A stretch of DNA of 64,000 nt from Mycolicibacterium cosmeticum (lineage in GTDB: Bacteria; Actinomycetota; Actinomycetes; Mycobacteriales; Mycobacteriaceae), in NCBI GenBank assembly GCA_016197365.1, contig JACPVS010000010.1, positions 124,001 through 188,000 of the forward strand, in the 5' to 3' direction. Below the pieces are notes generated by a model. It saw nothing but the letters and a program-made list of their open reading frames with translations, made no database searches and was not told where the DNA came from. Position numbers and translations under genes: made by a program. Shown piece after piece: positions 17,744-28,239 of this stretch (its first letter is position 1; the number at the start of each line of letters is the position of its first letter).

Positions 17744-18961
17744 ATGAGGCGAGCAGATGTGGTTGTCGTCGGGGCCGGACCCGCCGGTTCGTCGGCTGCT
17801 GCGTGGGCGGCTCGCGCCGGGCGTGACGTGCTGGTGATCGACTCGGCGCAGTTCCCCCGCGACAAGGCGTGCGGTGACGGGCTGACCCCGCGCGCGGTCG
17901 CCGAGCTGGAACGCCTCGGTCTGGGAACGTGGTTGGACGGGCGGATCCGGCACCACGGTCTGCGGATGTCCGGGTTCGGCGCAGACGTCGAGATCCGCTG
18001 GCCGGGGCCGTCGTTCCCGTCGACCAGCAGCGCCGTGCCGCGCACCGAACTCGACGACCGGATCCGGATGGTCGCCGCCGACGACGGCGCGAAGATGCTC
18101 CTCGGGGCCAAAGCGGTGGGTGTGAAACATGATGCGCGAGGCGCGGTGTCGACGCTGACCCTCGACGACGGCACCGAGATCGGCGTGGGCACACTGATCG
18201 TCGCCGACGGTGCCCGCTCGACGCTGGGCCGGGCCCTGGGCCGCACCTGGTATCAGGAGACCGTGTACGCGGTGGCGATCCGGGGGTACATCGCCAGCCC
18301 GCGCGCCGCCGAACCGTGGCTGACCTCACACCTCGAATTACGTTCCCCCGAAGGCGAAATCCTGCCCGGCTACGGCTGGATCTTCCCGCTCGGCAACGGG
18401 GAGGTGAACATCGGGGTGGGCGCGCTGGCCACCGCGAAGCGGCCCGCCGACGTCCGGCTGCCGCGGCTGATGTCCTACTACGCCGGGCTGCGCCGCGAGG
18501 AATGGGATTTCGCCGGCGAACCCCGGGCCGGCCTGTCCGCTCTGCTCCCGATGGGCGGCGCGGTCAGCGGGGTGGCCGGGCCCAACTGGATGCTGATCGG
18601 CGACGCGGCGGCCTGCGTCAACCCGCTCAACGGGGAGGGCATCGACTACGGGTTGGAGACCGGGCGGCTGGCCGTCGAACTCCTGGACTCCGGCGATCTC
18701 ACCGAAGCGTGGCCCGCGGTGCTGACCGAGCATTACGCCCGCGGATTCTCGGCGGCCCGCCGGCTGGCGCTGCTGCTCACCTACCCGCGGTTCCTGCCGA
18801 CGACGGGGCCGGTGGCGATGCGGTCGGACTTCCTGATGAAGGTCGCGGTGCGGATGATGGGCAACCTCGTCACCGACGAGGACGAAGACCTGGTCGCCCG
18901 GGCGTGGCGGACGGCAGGCCGGGCGTCACGCCGCCTCGACCAGCGCAAGCCGTTTCGCTGA
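17744..18961 (+). CDS. menJ: Menaquinone reductase MenJ (geranylgeranyl reductase family)
   Basis: A 405-residue flavoprotein that saturates the beta-isoprene unit of MK-9 to give MK-9(II-H2). The N-terminus has the FAD motif VVVVGAGPAGSSAA, then RDKACGDGLTPRAV typical of geranylgeranyl reductases, and a C-terminal IGDAAACVNPLNGEGIDYGLETG segment split across the FAD contact region. Homologue of Rv0561c. It is divergent from grcC1, which fits joint control of side-chain synthesis and reduction, and its stop is 3 bp from the convergent ppnP gene. Confidence 0.92.
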   Translation: MRRADVVVVGAGPAGSSAAAWAARAGRDVLVIDSAQFPRDKACGDGLTPRAVAELERLGLGTWLDGRIRHHGLRMSGFGADVEIRWPGPSFPSTSSAVPRTELDDRIRMVAADDGAKMLLGAKAVGVKHDARGAVSTLTLDDGTEIGVGTLIVADGARSTLGRALGRTWYQETVYAVAIRGYIASPRAAEPWLTSHLELRSPEGEILPGYGWIFPLGNGEVNIGVGALATAKRPADVRLPRLMSYYAGLRREEWDFAGEPRAGLSALLPMGGAVSGVAGPNWMLIGDAAACVNPLNGEGIDYGLETGRLAVELLDSGDLTEAWPAVLTEHYARGFSAARRLALLLTYPRFLPTTGPVAMRSDFLMKVAVRMMGNLVTDEDEDLVARAWRTAGRASRRLDQRKPFR

Positions 18962-18964
18962 GCG

Positions 18965-19249
18965 TCAGCGGTACTCGCACAGGTAGGCCGTCTCGACCTC
19001 GGTACGCACCCCGAATTTGCTGTCCGCGGGCACGGTGAACTGCTTTCCGGCACTGAAGGTTTCCCAGTCGTCACGGCCGGGCAACTTGACCGTCAGCGCC
19101 CCCGAGACGACGTGCATGATCTCCAGCGTCGAGGTCCCGAACTCGTATTCGCCGACAGCCATGACGCCGACGGTAGCGGGTCCCGCCGACGTCGCGAACG
19201 CGATCGAGGCGACATCACCGTCGAAATACTCATTGACCTTGAACAACAC
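18965..19249 (-). CDS. ppnP: Pyrimidine/purine nucleoside phosphorylase PpnP
   Basis: A 94-residue single-domain cupin (formerly DUF1255/YaiE). The conserved start [16 protein letters not shown], the centre [20 protein letters not shown] and the tail [11 protein letters not shown] match the family closely, including its usual length of about 94. Members phosphorolyse several nucleosides to base and ribose 1-phosphate. It lies 33 bp downstream of the CobW-like gene on the same strand and may share its transcript. Confidence 0.85.
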   Translation of the reverse strand: MLFKVNEYFDGDVASIAFATSAGPATVGVMAVGEYEFGTSTLEIMHVVSGALTVKLPGRDDWETFSAGKQFTVPADSKFGVRTEVETAYLCEYR

Positions 19250-19282
19250 TGCTCCTCGAACTCGGGTGAGCGGTCAGCATAC

Positions 19283-20218
19283 CTAGACCACGTACTTGAG
19301 CACCCCGAGGATGGCCGCCTCGTCCGCGGGCTCGGTGGTGCAATCCTGCAGCGCCGCGTGCAGGGCGGCGGTGTCCACGTCGGTGCCGATGAACACCAGC
19401 TCGGTGCCGGCGCGTCGCTGCTTCTCGAACCGCACCGAGCCGCCCACCAGTTGCAGCAGGTAACGGTGTTTCGGGCCGAAGTCCACGAAACCCTTTGCCC
19501 GGTAAAGGCCTTGGGGCCGGTCACGCAGCAGGGCCATGAACAGGCGCGGGTTCAGGGGCGTGTCGGCGCGGAACTCGATGCTCTGGTACGTCGGGTGGGC
19601 GTGGTGGTGATCGTCGTGCGCCAGCTCGTCGAACGACATCTGCGCGCGTAGCGGCCGCGGCGCCGGGTCGATGAGCAGCTGCGGATCGATCCGGGCGAAT
19701 TCGGTGGGCACCAACGGCACACCCGGGTTCAGCGTCCGCACGGCGTCGCAGACCGCATCGAGATCTGTTGCCGCAGAAGCCTTGTTCAGCACCACCAGAT
19801 CGGCCACCCGCACTCCGTGGCCCAGTTCGGCCGGTGCCGTGGCGTCGACCACCAGGACCAGGCCGGCGTAGTGAAAGCGCTTGTCGTCCACCGCCATGAT
19901 GGTGCGCGCCAACGCGGGTGGCTCCGCGACGCCGCTGGCCTCCACGACGATGAGGTCCAGCCGCGGCTTGACGGCGGCCAGCTTGCCGAGCATCTCGGCG
20001 ACCTCACCGTCCTCGGTGACGCAGCAGATGCAGCCGTTGGACAGCGCTGCCATCGCGTCGACCTGACCGGCGACCAGCATGGCATCGATGTTGACGGCCC
20101 CGAAATCGTTGACCAGCGCGCCTATTCGGGTGCCGGAGCTGTTGCGCAGCAGGTGGTTGAGCAGCGTGGTCTTACCGGCGCCGAGGTGCCCGGCGACCGC
20201 CAGAACGGGAACACTCAA
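19283..20218 (-). CDS. CobW/COG0523 family GTP-dependent metallochaperone
   Basis: 311 residues from a TTG start that overlaps the menG stop (TTGA). The P-loop is GHLGAGKTT, the metal site is CICC in NGCICCV, and switch regions include EASGVAEP and a guanine-specificity NKAS. A His-rich loop (HDDHHHAH) near the middle is typical of COG0523 proteins handling zinc or another divalent metal. Coupling to menG is unusual and may be only positional. No Zur-type site is evident upstream. Confidence 0.83.
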   Translation of the reverse strand: MSVPVLAVAGHLGAGKTTLLNHLLRNSSGTRIGALVNDFGAVNIDAMLVAGQVDAMAALSNGCICCVTEDGEVAEMLGKLAAVKPRLDLIVVEASGVAEPPALARTIMAVDDKRFHYAGLVLVVDATAPAELGHGVRVADLVVLNKASAATDLDAVCDAVRTLNPGVPLVPTEFARIDPQLLIDPAPRPLRAQMSFDELAHDDHHHAHPTYQSIEFRADTPLNPRLFMALLRDRPQGLYRAKGFVDFGPKHRYLLQLVGGSVRFEKQRRAGTELVFIGTDVDTAALHAALQDCTTEPADEAAILGVLKYVV

Positions 20219-20901
20219 GGCTTGACTGCGGCATGCAGCGCCACGATGCCACCCGTGAGGTTGCGCCAGCGCACCGAACCCCAGCCCGCGTCGGCGATCC
20301 GGGCGGCCAGCTCGGCCTGGTCCGGCCACGCGCGGATCGACTCCGCAAGGTACACATAGGCATCCGGATTGCTGGACACGGCCGACGCCATCGCCGGCAA
20401 CGCCTTCATCAGGTATTCCTTGTACACGGTCGCGAACGGCCCGTTGGTCGGTGTGGAGAACTCACACACCACCAGCCGCCCGCCCGGACGGGTCACCCGG
20501 GCCATCTCGCGCAGGCCTTCGGCGTGGTCGACCACGTTGCGGAGCCCGAAGCTGATGGTCACCGCGTCGAACACCCCGTCGGCGAACGGCAGCTTGGTCG
20601 CATCCGCTCCCACCTTGGGCACCGCCCGCGTCGCACCGGCACGCAGCATGCCCACCGAGAAGTCGGCCGCCACACACCAGGCTCCGGAGGCCGAGAGTTC
20701 GACCGTCGAGACCGCCGTCCCGGCCGCCAGATCGAGCACCTTGTCCCCGGGGCCGATCTGCAGCGCGGCGCGCGTCTGACGGCGCCAGAACCGGTCCTGG
20801 CCCAGCGACATCACCGTATTGGTGATGTCGTAGCGCCGGGCCACGGCGTCGAACATCGACGCCACCTCATGGGGGTCTTTCTCCAACGTCGCGCGGCTCA
20901 C
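20215..20901 (-). CDS. menG: Demethylmenaquinone methyltransferase
   Basis: 228 residues, UbiE/MenG family. Transfers a methyl group from SAM to demethylmenaquinone, the last nuclear step of menaquinone synthesis. The N-terminus has [12 protein letters not shown]; motif I is VLDLAAGTA; the family signatures are [19 protein letters not shown] and [12 protein letters not shown]. Start is GTG at 20901. Homologue of Rv0558. The following CobW-like gene overlaps its stop codon. Confidence 0.92.
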   Translation of the reverse strand: MSRATLEKDPHEVASMFDAVARRYDITNTVMSLGQDRFWRRQTRAALQIGPGDKVLDLAAGTAVSTVELSASGAWCVAADFSVGMLRAGATRAVPKVGADATKLPFADGVFDAVTISFGLRNVVDHAEGLREMARVTRPGGRLVVCEFSTPTNGPFATVYKEYLMKALPAMASAVSSNPDAYVYLAESIRAWPDQAELAARIADAGWGSVRWRNLTGGIVALHAAVKP

Positions 20902-20996
20902 CGGACTAAAACTACCTGTGAGTCTCGTACTTCCGGGAATGACCAGGGCGTGGTGCTGTTGCTACCGCACAGGTGCCGACGGGAAAGAGGCAGGAC

Positions 20997-21821
20997 ATGG
21001 CGGAGAAGGTCTGGTTCATCACGGGGGCGTCGCGGGGCTTCGGCCGGGAATGGGCCATCGCGGCGCTGGAGCGTGGCGACAAGGTGGCCGCCACGGCACG
21101 CGACACCACCACACTGGACGACCTGGCGCAGAAGTACGGCGACGCGCTGCTCCCGCTGCGCCTGGACGTCAACGATCGCGACGCCGACTTCGCGGCCGTC
21201 GCACAGGCCCATGACCATTTCGGCCGGCTCGACATCGTCGTGAACAACGCCGGCTACGGCCAGTTCGGGTTCATCGAGGAGCTCTCCGAAGCCGAGGCCC
21301 GGGATCAGATCGAGACGAACGTGTTCGGCGCACTGTGGGTCACCCAGGCCGCGCTACCGTATCTGCGCGCGCAGCGCAGCGGACACTTCCTGCAGGTGTC
21401 CTCGATCGGTGGCATCACCGCGTTCCAGAACGTCGGTATCTACCACGCGTCCAAGTGGGCGCTCGAGGGCTTCTCGCAGTCCCTGGCCCAGGAGGTCGCG
21501 TCGTTCGGCATCCACGTCACGCTGATCGAGCCGGGCGGGTTCTCGACCGACTGGGCCGGCTCGTCTGCCAAGCGTGCGACGCCGCTGCCCGACTACGCCG
21601 ACGCGCACGCCGAGGCCGACCGGGCCCGCAGCCAACGGACCGCCAAGTCCGGCGACCCGCAGGCATCAGCCGCGGCGGTGCTCAAGATCGTCGACGCCGA
21701 GCAGCCTCCGCTGCGGGTGTTCTTCGGCGAGCTGCCGCTGCAGCTGGCCAAGGCCGACTACGAGAGCCGGCTGGCCACATGGGAAGCGTGGCAACCGGTT
21801 TCGGTCGAAGCGCAGGGCTGA
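20997..21821 (+). CDS. Short-chain dehydrogenase/reductase
   Basis: A 274-residue classical SDR. The cofactor motif is TGASRGFG at residues 10-17, NNAGYG lies at about 84, and catalytic residues are Ser in VSSIGG and YxxxK in YHASK. RD at the end of beta-2 suggests NADP(H) preference. The ATG at 20997 follows GAAAGAGGCAGG; an upstream ATG at 20973 adds only eight residues. The substrate is unknown. A chloroperoxidase-like hydrolase follows in the same direction. Confidence 0.85.
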   Translation: MAEKVWFITGASRGFGREWAIAALERGDKVAATARDTTTLDDLAQKYGDALLPLRLDVNDRDADFAAVAQAHDHFGRLDIVVNNAGYGQFGFIEELSEAEARDQIETNVFGALWVTQAALPYLRAQRSGHFLQVSSIGGITAFQNVGIYHASKWALEGFSQSLAQEVASFGIHVTLIEPGGFSTDWAGSSAKRATPLPDYADAHAEADRARSQRTAKSGDPQASAAAVLKIVDAEQPPLRVFFGELPLQLAKADYESRLATWEAWQPVSVEAQG

Positions 21822-21847
21822 CCAACCGATCCGCGTACGGTTGTCCC

Positions 21848-22672
21848 ATGCCCACCATCACCACCGCCGACGGCGTCGAGATCTTCTACAAGGACTGGGG
21901 GTCGGGGCGGCCCATCGTGTTCAGTCATGGCTGGCCACTGTCCGCGGACGACTGGGATACCCAGATGCTGTTCTTCCTGCAGCAGGGCTACCGCGTCATC
22001 GCCCATGACCGGCGCGGGCACGGCCGCTCGGCGCAGGTGGGCGACGGCCACGACATGGACCACTACGCCGACGACCTGGCCGCGGTGGTCAACCATCTGG
22101 ACCTGCGTGACGCCGTGCACGTCGGTCATTCCACCGGCGGTGGCGAGGTGGCGCGCTACCTGGCCCGGCACGGTCAGGACCGGGCCGCCAAGGCCGTGCT
22201 GATCAGTTCGGTGCCGCCGCTGATGGTGCAGACCGAAGCCAATCCGGGCGGGCTGCCCAAGGCGGTGTTCGACGACCTGCAGGCGCAGTTGGCCGCGAAC
22301 CGCTCCGAGTTCTACCGGGCGCTGCCGTCGGGCCCGTTCTACGGCTTCAACCGCGACGGTGTCGAGCCGTCGGAAGCTGTCATCGAAAACTGGTGGCGCC
22401 AGGGCATGATGGGCGGCGCCAAAGCACATTACGACGGCATCGTGGCGTTCTCGCAGACCGATTTCACCGAGGACCTCAAGAAGATCACCTTGCCGGCCTT
22501 GGTGATGCACGGCGACGACGACCAGATCGTGCCCTACGAGGACGCCGGTGTGCTGTCGGCCAAGCTGCTGCCCAACGCCACCTTGAAGATCTATCCGGGC
22601 TTCCCGCACGGGATGCCGACCACACAGGCCGCCGTGATCAACGCGGACCTGCTGGAGTTCGTCCGGTCCTGA
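21848..22672 (+). CDS. Alpha/beta hydrolase, cofactor-free chloroperoxidase type
   Basis: 274 residues. The family pattern is complete: [15 protein letters not shown] start, [13 protein letters not shown] oxyanion region, HDRRGHGRS, nucleophile elbow GHSTGGGE, acid in HGDDDQIVP, and terminal catalytic His in GFPHGMP. Such enzymes are annotated non-haem chloroperoxidases or perhydrolases, but most are esterases in vivo. It starts 26 bp after the SDR stop and converges on the mannosyltransferase gene. Confidence 0.85.
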   Translation: MPTITTADGVEIFYKDWGSGRPIVFSHGWPLSADDWDTQMLFFLQQGYRVIAHDRRGHGRSAQVGDGHDMDHYADDLAAVVNHLDLRDAVHVGHSTGGGEVARYLARHGQDRAAKAVLISSVPPLMVQTEANPGGLPKAVFDDLQAQLAANRSEFYRALPSGPFYGFNRDGVEPSEAVIENWWRQGMMGGAKAHYDGIVAFSQTDFTEDLKKITLPALVMHGDDDQIVPYEDAGVLSAKLLPNATLKIYPGFPHGMPTTQAAVINADLLEFVRS

Positions 22673-22674
22673 GG

Positions 22675-23802
22675 TCAGGCGGCCTTACGGCGGTGCAGGC
22701 CGATGACGGCCTCGTAGTGGCCCAGCAGTTCGTCGCAGACGGCGGGCCAGGTGCGGGCCAGCACGCTGCGCCGGGCCGCCGCCGAGTAGCGGGCCCGCTC
22801 GGAGATCAGGTGGTCGACGGCGCCGGGCAGCCGGTCCTCGAACTCATCGACGCCGAGCAGCAGACCGGTGTGCATCGGGGCGACCAGATCGCGAGGGCCG
22901 CCGGCGTTGGGCGCGACCACCGGCAGGCCGGAGGCCATCGCCTCTTGCACGGCCTGACAGAAGGTTTCGTGTTCACCGGGGTGCACGAACACGTCCATGC
23001 TCGCGTAGGCGGCGGCCAGTTCGGCGCCGTAGAGCGCACCGGTGAACACCGCATTCGGCATGAGCGTCTTCAGCTTCGGCTGGTCCACTCCGTCACCGAC
23101 GACGACCAACTGCAGATCGTCGCGCCCTGCCAGCACGGCCAGGCGCTCCACGTGCTTCTCCGGGGCCAGCCGGCCGACGAACCCGACGATCGGCTTGCCC
23201 GCGGGCGAAAGCCTGCGGCGCAGCGCCTCGTCGCGCGCCGACGGCACGAAACCGGTGATGTCGACGCCGCGGCCCCATTTCTGCACCCGCGGAATACGAT
23301 GTGCCTCAAGGTCTTCCATGGCAGCGGTGGACGGCGCCAGGGTGCGGTCGGCCTTGCTGTGCAGCCGGCGCGTCCATGCCCACGACACCCGGGACAGCAT
23401 GCCCATCCCGTAGCTCTCGGCGAACCCGGCGACGTCGGTCTGGAACACGGCCACGGTCGGCACGCCGAGGTGGCGGGCGGCGTGCACGCCACCCCACCCG
23501 AGCAGCGCGGGCGAGGCCAGGTGCACCACGTCGGGGTTGAAACCACGCAGCACGTTCACCATTCGCGGCAGCGGCACGCCCAGCGGCAGCGAGGTGACCT
23601 TGGGGAACATCTTGGACGGCACCCGGTGAACGCGGACACCGTCGTGCACCCGGTCCGCGGGCGGCTGGCCGCGCGGGGTGTCGGGGGCGATGACGATGAC
23701 CTCGTGACCGGTGCGTCGGAGATGCTCGATCACCCGAAGCACCGAGTTGGTGACGCCGTTGACGTTCGGGAGGAAGGATTCGGCAACGATTGCAACGCGC
23801 AC
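22675..23802 (-). CDS. mgtA: GDP-mannose-dependent alpha-mannosyltransferase
   Basis: A 375-residue GT4 glycosyltransferase, homologue of Rv0557 (MgtA, once called PimB). It acts in cell-envelope glycolipid synthesis, adding mannose to a glucuronic-acid diacylglycerol acceptor. The N-terminal domain opens [20 protein letters not shown]; the C-terminal domain has VGRLAPEKH and the EX7E-type donor motif in [20 protein letters not shown]. Start is GTG at 23802. It is divergent from the DsbA-like lipoprotein gene. Confidence 0.9.
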   Translation of the reverse strand: MRVAIVAESFLPNVNGVTNSVLRVIEHLRRTGHEVIVIAPDTPRGQPPADRVHDGVRVHRVPSKMFPKVTSLPLGVPLPRMVNVLRGFNPDVVHLASPALLGWGGVHAARHLGVPTVAVFQTDVAGFAESYGMGMLSRVSWAWTRRLHSKADRTLAPSTAAMEDLEAHRIPRVQKWGRGVDITGFVPSARDEALRRRLSPAGKPIVGFVGRLAPEKHVERLAVLAGRDDLQLVVVGDGVDQPKLKTLMPNAVFTGALYGAELAAAYASMDVFVHPGEHETFCQAVQEAMASGLPVVAPNAGGPRDLVAPMHTGLLLGVDEFEDRLPGAVDHLISERARYSAAARRSVLARTWPAVCDELLGHYEAVIGLHRRKAA

Positions 23803-23889
23803 GCCCTCACTGTCTCAGCGGTTGTTGACAACGCGGTTGCGTGAGGGCATATGGCGTGCGAACACCACGACAGCGGTACGGTTGCCCCT

Positions 23890-24561
23890 GTGCGTCGATG
23901 GTTGGTGGTGCTGGCCGCGTTAACCCTGCTGAGCGGGGTCGGGTGCGCCCGCCAGGTTACCGGCAACGCGCAGCCCGATCCGGTGAAACCGATGACCGAG
24001 GTGAGCAAGGACGGTTTCGGCATCGTGGCGGGATTCCCCGACGCACCCGCCCGCATCGAGATCTACACCGAACCGCAGTGCACCCACTGCGCGGATCTGC
24101 AGCATGATTTCGGCGATGCCATCCGCTACTACATCGGGATCGGCGCCCTGCAGGTCACCTACCGGCCGATGACCTTCCTCGACGAGGGCGGCAATCATCA
24201 TTCCGAGCGCGTCGCCAACGCGTTGTTCGTCTCGGCCCAGGGCAAGCAGACCCCGGCAACCGCCTTCCAGTCCTTCGTCGAGGAACTGTGGGCCAACCAG
24301 GATCCCGGCGGTAAGGGACCCACCGACGACGAAATGGCCGACATGGCCCGCACTTCCGGAGTGCCCGACGCGCAGGCGCAACTCATCGCGGACGGCGAGT
24401 CGTCCGTGGACGTCGCGGGCATGGAGGACATGAACTTCGGGTTCCTCTACGACATCGACCCGACCGTGACCGGCACGCCGACCATCTACGACCTGAACAA
24501 GGACCGCAAGGTCGACATCTACGACAACGACTGGCTCAAGAAACTGGTCGAGACGGCGTGA
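23890..24561 (+). CDS. DsbA-like thioredoxin-fold lipoprotein
   Basis: 223 residues from GTG at 23890. The N-terminus is a signal sequence with Cys19 in LLSGVGC as a probable lipidation site. The mature domain has CTHC at residues 64-67 (EIYTEPQCTHCADLQ), a DsbA/DSBA-like redox motif, and a cis-Pro region near TGTPTIYD. It probably handles disulfide exchange at the outer face of the membrane. A longer ATG start at 23851 puts polar residues before the signal. It overlaps the convergent DUF3592 gene by 26 bp. Confidence 0.8.
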   Translation: MRRWLVVLAALTLLSGVGCARQVTGNAQPDPVKPMTEVSKDGFGIVAGFPDAPARIEIYTEPQCTHCADLQHDFGDAIRYYIGIGALQVTYRPMTFLDEGGNHHSERVANALFVSAQGKQTPATAFQSFVEELWANQDPGGKGPTDDEMADMARTSGVPDAQAQLIADGESSVDVAGMEDMNFGFLYDIDPTVTGTPTIYDLNKDRKVDIYDNDWLKKLVETA

Positions 24562-25051
24562 GACGCCGTTCCACCATTTCCACCACCACCAGCGCCGCGC
24601 CCGCGATCAGCCAGCCGAGCACCGCGATGGAGCCCGCCGGCACGATCGACAGCGAGGCGTTGCGGTGCTGCACGCGCACCAGATCCGGATTGGACTTGTC
24701 GTACTCGACATAGATGCGCATCCCCGCCTCGAGCTCGGACGGGTAGAGCACCCCGAGCTCGGGGCGGTAGGTGACGCGGTCGGGGGTCACGAACTCGATG
24801 GTGGAGCGGCGCGGGCCCGCGTCGAGCACCTCGGCTGCCGCCACCCCCATGTCGCGTTCGATCTGGCCGTCGTTCACCCATGCGCCGACGACCAGCAGCA
24901 CGGACTGGAACGTCACCAGGCAGGCGGCGACGACGATGCCGACCCGGACCCGGCGCGCGATCCGCTGCGACCGGGTCTGGGGCCCGTCACCGAACACGTG
25001 CGGAATCACCCTGCGCCAGAACGCTTTCAGGCGTTCGACGACAGCAACCAC
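24536..25051 (-). CDS. DUF3592 membrane protein (Rv0556-like)
   Basis: 171 residues with TM segments at about 33-55 and 135-158 and an intervening extracytoplasmic DUF3592 domain (VTYRPELGVLYPSELEAGMRIYVEYDKSNPDLVRV). Function is unknown. Its GTG start shares one base with the menD stop (TAGTG), which implies cotranslation. The same menD-Rv0556 adjacency exists in M. tuberculosis. Confidence 0.85.
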   Translation of the reverse strand: MVAVVERLKAFWRRVIPHVFGDGPQTRSQRIARRVRVGIVVAACLVTFQSVLLVVGAWVNDGQIERDMGVAAAEVLDAGPRRSTIEFVTPDRVTYRPELGVLYPSELEAGMRIYVEYDKSNPDLVRVQHRNASLSIVPAGSIAVLGWLIAGAALVVVEMVERRLTPSRPVS

Positions 25052-26679
25052 TAGAGCGCCGCCCTGATCGACGCGTGCAGCGCACGCAACGACGACCGGT
25101 CGGCCTTCACCTCCAGCACCCGCATCCCGTCATACGGCACGTCGAGGACGCCCGCCAGATCCTCCACATCGACCTGCGCGTTGTCCACGTGGTAGGCGCG
25201 GCACAGCGCGCCCACGTCGACATCGTGCGGTGTGCCGAAGATCCGCGAGGACACATCGGAGAAGCGTGGGTCGCCCTGCTCCAGCAGTTCGAAGATGCCG
25301 CCGCCGTTGTCGTTGGACACCACGATGGTCAGGTTCTTCGGGGTGGGCTCGGTGGGCCCGATCAGCAGACCCGAGCTGTCGTGCACGAAGGTCAGGTCGC
25401 CGATCAACGCCACCGTCTGCCCTCCCGCACGGTCATGCGCGAGTGCCGCACCGATGGCCGTGGACACCGTGCCGTCGATGCCCGCGACCCCACGATTGGA
25501 GCGCACCGACACCCCGGGCGCGGCCAAGCCGACCAAGGCGACGTCGCGCACCGGGTTGGACGCGCCGAGCACCAGCTGGTCGCCGTCGCGCAGCGCTGCG
25601 GCCACCGCCGCGGCGACGTGCAGGCCGGTGGTCAGCGGGTGCTGTGCCAGCTGGCTGTGCACCGCCGCGAGGGTGCGGCGGTGGAGATCGGCGCAGCGGT
25701 CGAGCCAGCCCTGGTCGGGTTTCCCGTGGGTGACCGCGCGGGTGCCGGTGGCCTGCGAGTTGCCGGACACGTCGGGCCAGCGCGGGCCGGTGGTCAGCGC
25801 GAAGACCGGCACCGCGGGGTCGGCCAGCAGCGCCGAGACGGGGCGGTGCAGGGTGGGCCGGCCCAACATGATGACCTGCTTCGGGCGCAGCAGCGGGAGT
25901 GCCAGCGGATGCAACGGATTGACCGGCGTCGGGGCGGTCGGCTCGGCGACGGTCGGCAGCGCGGCCAACGTTGGGTGGTGGCCCGCGCCGTGTCCGGCGA
26001 TGACGACGGTGTCCGGGGTCAGATCGATGTCCAGCGGCTGGTCGAACGTGACCGGCGGGGTGTGCGTCCACGGCTTGCCGTCGGGGCGGCCTGCCGGGGT
26101 CTCGTCGTGGTCGTCACGATCGGGGACCAGCGGCTCGCGCAGCGGGATGTCGAACTGCACCGGTCCGGCGTTGGCGCTGCGTGACCCGGTGGCGGCGACC
26201 AGCACCCGGCAGGTGGCCGACCGCCATTGGGCGTTCAGCGCCGCCAGATCGTCGTGTTCGGCCAGTCCGAGGCTGATGTTCTCGCGCACCTGGGTGCCGA
26301 AGTAGCCCAGCTGCTCCATTGTCTGGTTGGCGCCGGTGCCCAGCAGTTCATAGGGCCGGTTCGCGCTCAGCACGATCAGCGGCACCCGGGCGTAGTTGGC
26401 CTCGACCACCGCGGGCCCGAGGTTGGCCACCGCGGTACCCGAGGTCATCGCGATGCACACCGGAGCCTGGCCGCCGAGCGCCAGCCCGATCGCCAGGTAG
26501 CCGGCGGTGCGTTCGTCGATGCGGACGTGCAGGCGGATCCGACCCGACTTGTCCGCGTCATGCAGGGCGAAGGCCAGTGGCGCGTTGCGTGAACCGGGGC
26601 ACAGCACCACGTCGCGGACGCCGCCGCGAACGAGTTCGTCGACGACGACACGTGCCTGGGTCGTCGAGGGGTTCACCAC
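25051..26679 (-). CDS. menD: SEPHCHC synthase MenD
   Basis: A 542-residue thiamine diphosphate enzyme joining isochorismate and 2-oxoglutarate in the first committed step of menaquinone synthesis. The N-terminus carries [34 protein letters not shown], the MenD signature. The Glu of [16 protein letters not shown] and the C-terminal cofactor region [12 protein letters not shown] with NDNGGGIFE follow. Start is GTG at 26679, 1 bp from the bpoC stop. Homologue of Rv0555. Confidence 0.94.
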   Translation of the reverse strand: MVNPSTTQARVVVDELVRGGVRDVVLCPGSRNAPLAFALHDADKSGRIRLHVRIDERTAGYLAIGLALGGQAPVCIAMTSGTAVANLGPAVVEANYARVPLIVLSANRPYELLGTGANQTMEQLGYFGTQVRENISLGLAEHDDLAALNAQWRSATCRVLVAATGSRSANAGPVQFDIPLREPLVPDRDDHDETPAGRPDGKPWTHTPPVTFDQPLDIDLTPDTVVIAGHGAGHHPTLAALPTVAEPTAPTPVNPLHPLALPLLRPKQVIMLGRPTLHRPVSALLADPAVPVFALTTGPRWPDVSGNSQATGTRAVTHGKPDQGWLDRCADLHRRTLAAVHSQLAQHPLTTGLHVAAAVAAALRDGDQLVLGASNPVRDVALVGLAAPGVSVRSNRGVAGIDGTVSTAIGAALAHDRAGGQTVALIGDLTFVHDSSGLLIGPTEPTPKNLTIVVSNDNGGGIFELLEQGDPRFSDVSSRIFGTPHDVDVGALCRAYHVDNAQVDVEDLAGVLDVPYDGMRVLEVKADRSSLRALHASIRAAL

Positions 26680-26680
26680 G

Positions 26681-27508
26681 TCAGCCTATGCCGGGCCGAA
26701 CCGGAGCGGCCTCGATGGGCAATGAGGTGCGCTGCTCGCCGAAGAACTGCAGGATGGCGTCGTTGACGGTGTCGGGCTGCTCGATGAAGCCCAGATGCCC
26801 GGCGTCGCCGACCTCCAGGAACCGGCCGCGCGGGATGGCGTCGGCCACCTCGCGGCTGAGGTGCGGGGGCATCACGATGTCATCGGTGAACCCGATGACC
26901 AGCACCGACGCGCTGATGCTCTGATACGCGGGCAGCCGGTTGCTCTGCGGTGACACGTCCAGTTGGGTGCGCAGCCCCGGGGTGTATTTGGTGGGCCACA
27001 TGGAGAACATCTCCGCCCAGTCCATCACCGCGCGATCGTCGTTCAGGGTCTTGGGCGAGAAGCTCTCCAGCAACCGGACCTTCGCGTCGTAGGCCGGCGG
27101 CAGGACGATGCCCGCGGCGGCGAGCTCGCGTTCGGCCTTGCTGAAGAAGTCACGGGCCTTGTCGTGCCTGCCGCGGGTGGCCATCAGGACGGCCTGGGTG
27201 ACCAGGTCCGGCCGGGCCAACATCAGTTCCTGTGCGATGAACGAGCCCATCGACACGCCCACGACCCGCACCGGGCCGCCGACCAGTTCGTCGATCAGCG
27301 CGGCGGTGTCGGCGACCACCTGTTCGGTGGTGAAGCCGCTGGCGTTCTCGGTGGCGCCGATACCGCGGTTGTCGAACGTGATGACGCGGTAGCCGGCGCG
27401 CCGGAAGGCCGGAGTCTGATGCAGGTGCCAGGTACGACCGGCACCGCCGCGGCCGGCGATGAAGAGGACAGGATCACCGGTACCGCGGTCGTCGAAAGCC
27501 AAGTTCAC
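26681..27508 (-). CDS. bpoC: Alpha/beta hydrolase BpoC
   Basis: 275 residues, homologue of Rv0554. The hydrolase pattern is intact: [21 protein letters not shown], nucleophile GVSMGS, acid in GFTDDIVMP, His in GDAGHLGF. It sits directly upstream of menD, where many bacteria keep menH, so a role as the missing MenH has been considered; as I recall, tests of the M. tuberculosis protein did not support that activity. It likely shares the menD transcript. Confidence 0.85.
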   Translation of the reverse strand: MNLAFDDRGTGDPVLFIAGRGGAGRTWHLHQTPAFRRAGYRVITFDNRGIGATENASGFTTEQVVADTAALIDELVGGPVRVVGVSMGSFIAQELMLARPDLVTQAVLMATRGRHDKARDFFSKAERELAAAGIVLPPAYDAKVRLLESFSPKTLNDDRAVMDWAEMFSMWPTKYTPGLRTQLDVSPQSNRLPAYQSISASVLVIGFTDDIVMPPHLSREVADAIPRGRFLEVGDAGHLGFIEQPDTVNDAILQFFGEQRTSLPIEAAPVRPGIG

Positions 27509-27518
27509 CCGGCCGACC

Positions 27519-28229
27519 CTACTTGCGGTTGCGGACCTTCTTGATCGCCTGGTCCCACAGCAGCAGTGTGCTGGCCTTGAGCGCGGCGGGTTTCAACAGC
27601 TCGCGGGACATCAGCGCGGTGGCCGACGCCTTGGTCGCCGTGGACGCCTTCGAGAAGTGCCCCGAGTCGAACGGGGGCTGCGGGTCGTACTCCATGGACA
27701 GCTGGATGGCCTTGGCGCGGTCCTCCCCCGCGATCTGCGCGGCCAGCCACAGTCCGAGGTCGATACCGGCGGAGACGCCCGCGGCCGTCACCACGTCACC
27801 TTGGTGGACCACGCGCTCGTCACCGACGGGCGTCACCCCGAACGTCTTGAGGATGGGCAGCGCCGCCCAGTGCGAGGTCGCCCGCTTACCGTCCAGGACG
27901 CCGGCGGCCGCCAGGATGAGCGAGCCCGAGCACACCGACGTCGTCCACGTCGCGGTCCGGTGGGCGCGGCGCACCCAGTCGAGCAGCCGCTCGTCGCGGG
28001 CATGCTCCACGGTGCTGAAGCCACCGGGGATCAGGATCACGTCGGGCGAGGGCGTCTCGTCGAAGGAGTGGGTGGCGCCGACGACGAGCACCCCGGAGTC
28101 CGCGGCGATTGGTCCGGGTTCGTGCCAGAGGAAGCGCACCTCGGTGTCGGGCAGCCAACGCAGCGATTCGTACGGCCCGATGAAGTCCAGCGCGGTGAAG
28201 CCGGGATACAACACGATGGCGGTCTGCAT
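27519..28229 (-). CDS. DJ-1/PfpI family protein
   Basis: 236 residues. The DJ-1/PfpI domain covers about 1-185: YPGFTALDFIGPYESLRWLP, then IPGGFSTVEHA, and the nucleophile elbow TSVCSGSLILAAAG with a reactive Cys. This is the arrangement seen in isonitrile hydratase-like enzymes. A C-terminal helical extension (about 190-236) is extra. The ATG follows AGGAGAAATC. It lies 10 bp downstream of a GlxA-type regulator, which also carries a DJ-1 domain. Confidence 0.82.
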   Translation of the reverse strand: MQTAIVLYPGFTALDFIGPYESLRWLPDTEVRFLWHEPGPIAADSGVLVVGATHSFDETPSPDVILIPGGFSTVEHARDERLLDWVRRAHRTATWTTSVCSGSLILAAAGVLDGKRATSHWAALPILKTFGVTPVGDERVVHQGDVVTAAGVSAGIDLGLWLAAQIAGEDRAKAIQLSMEYDPQPPFDSGHFSKASTATKASATALMSRELLKPAALKASTLLLWDQAIKKVRNRK

Positions 28230-28239
28230 GATTTCTCCT

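Noticed and set aside
21335..21847. In-frame 5' extension of the chloroperoxidase-like gene through the SDR gene
   Set aside because: The extension is the shadow of the SDR; the hydrolase family begins at ATG 21848.
22393..23844. 483-codon plus-strand frame over mgtA
   Set aside because: Overlaps the convincing mannosyltransferase on the other strand and begins within the hydrolase gene; no recognisable motif.
26681..27508. Naming BpoC as MenH
   Set aside because: Position next to menD is suggestive, but published testing of the M. tuberculosis protein, as I recall, did not show SHCHC synthase activity, and the motifs are generic to alpha/beta hydrolases.
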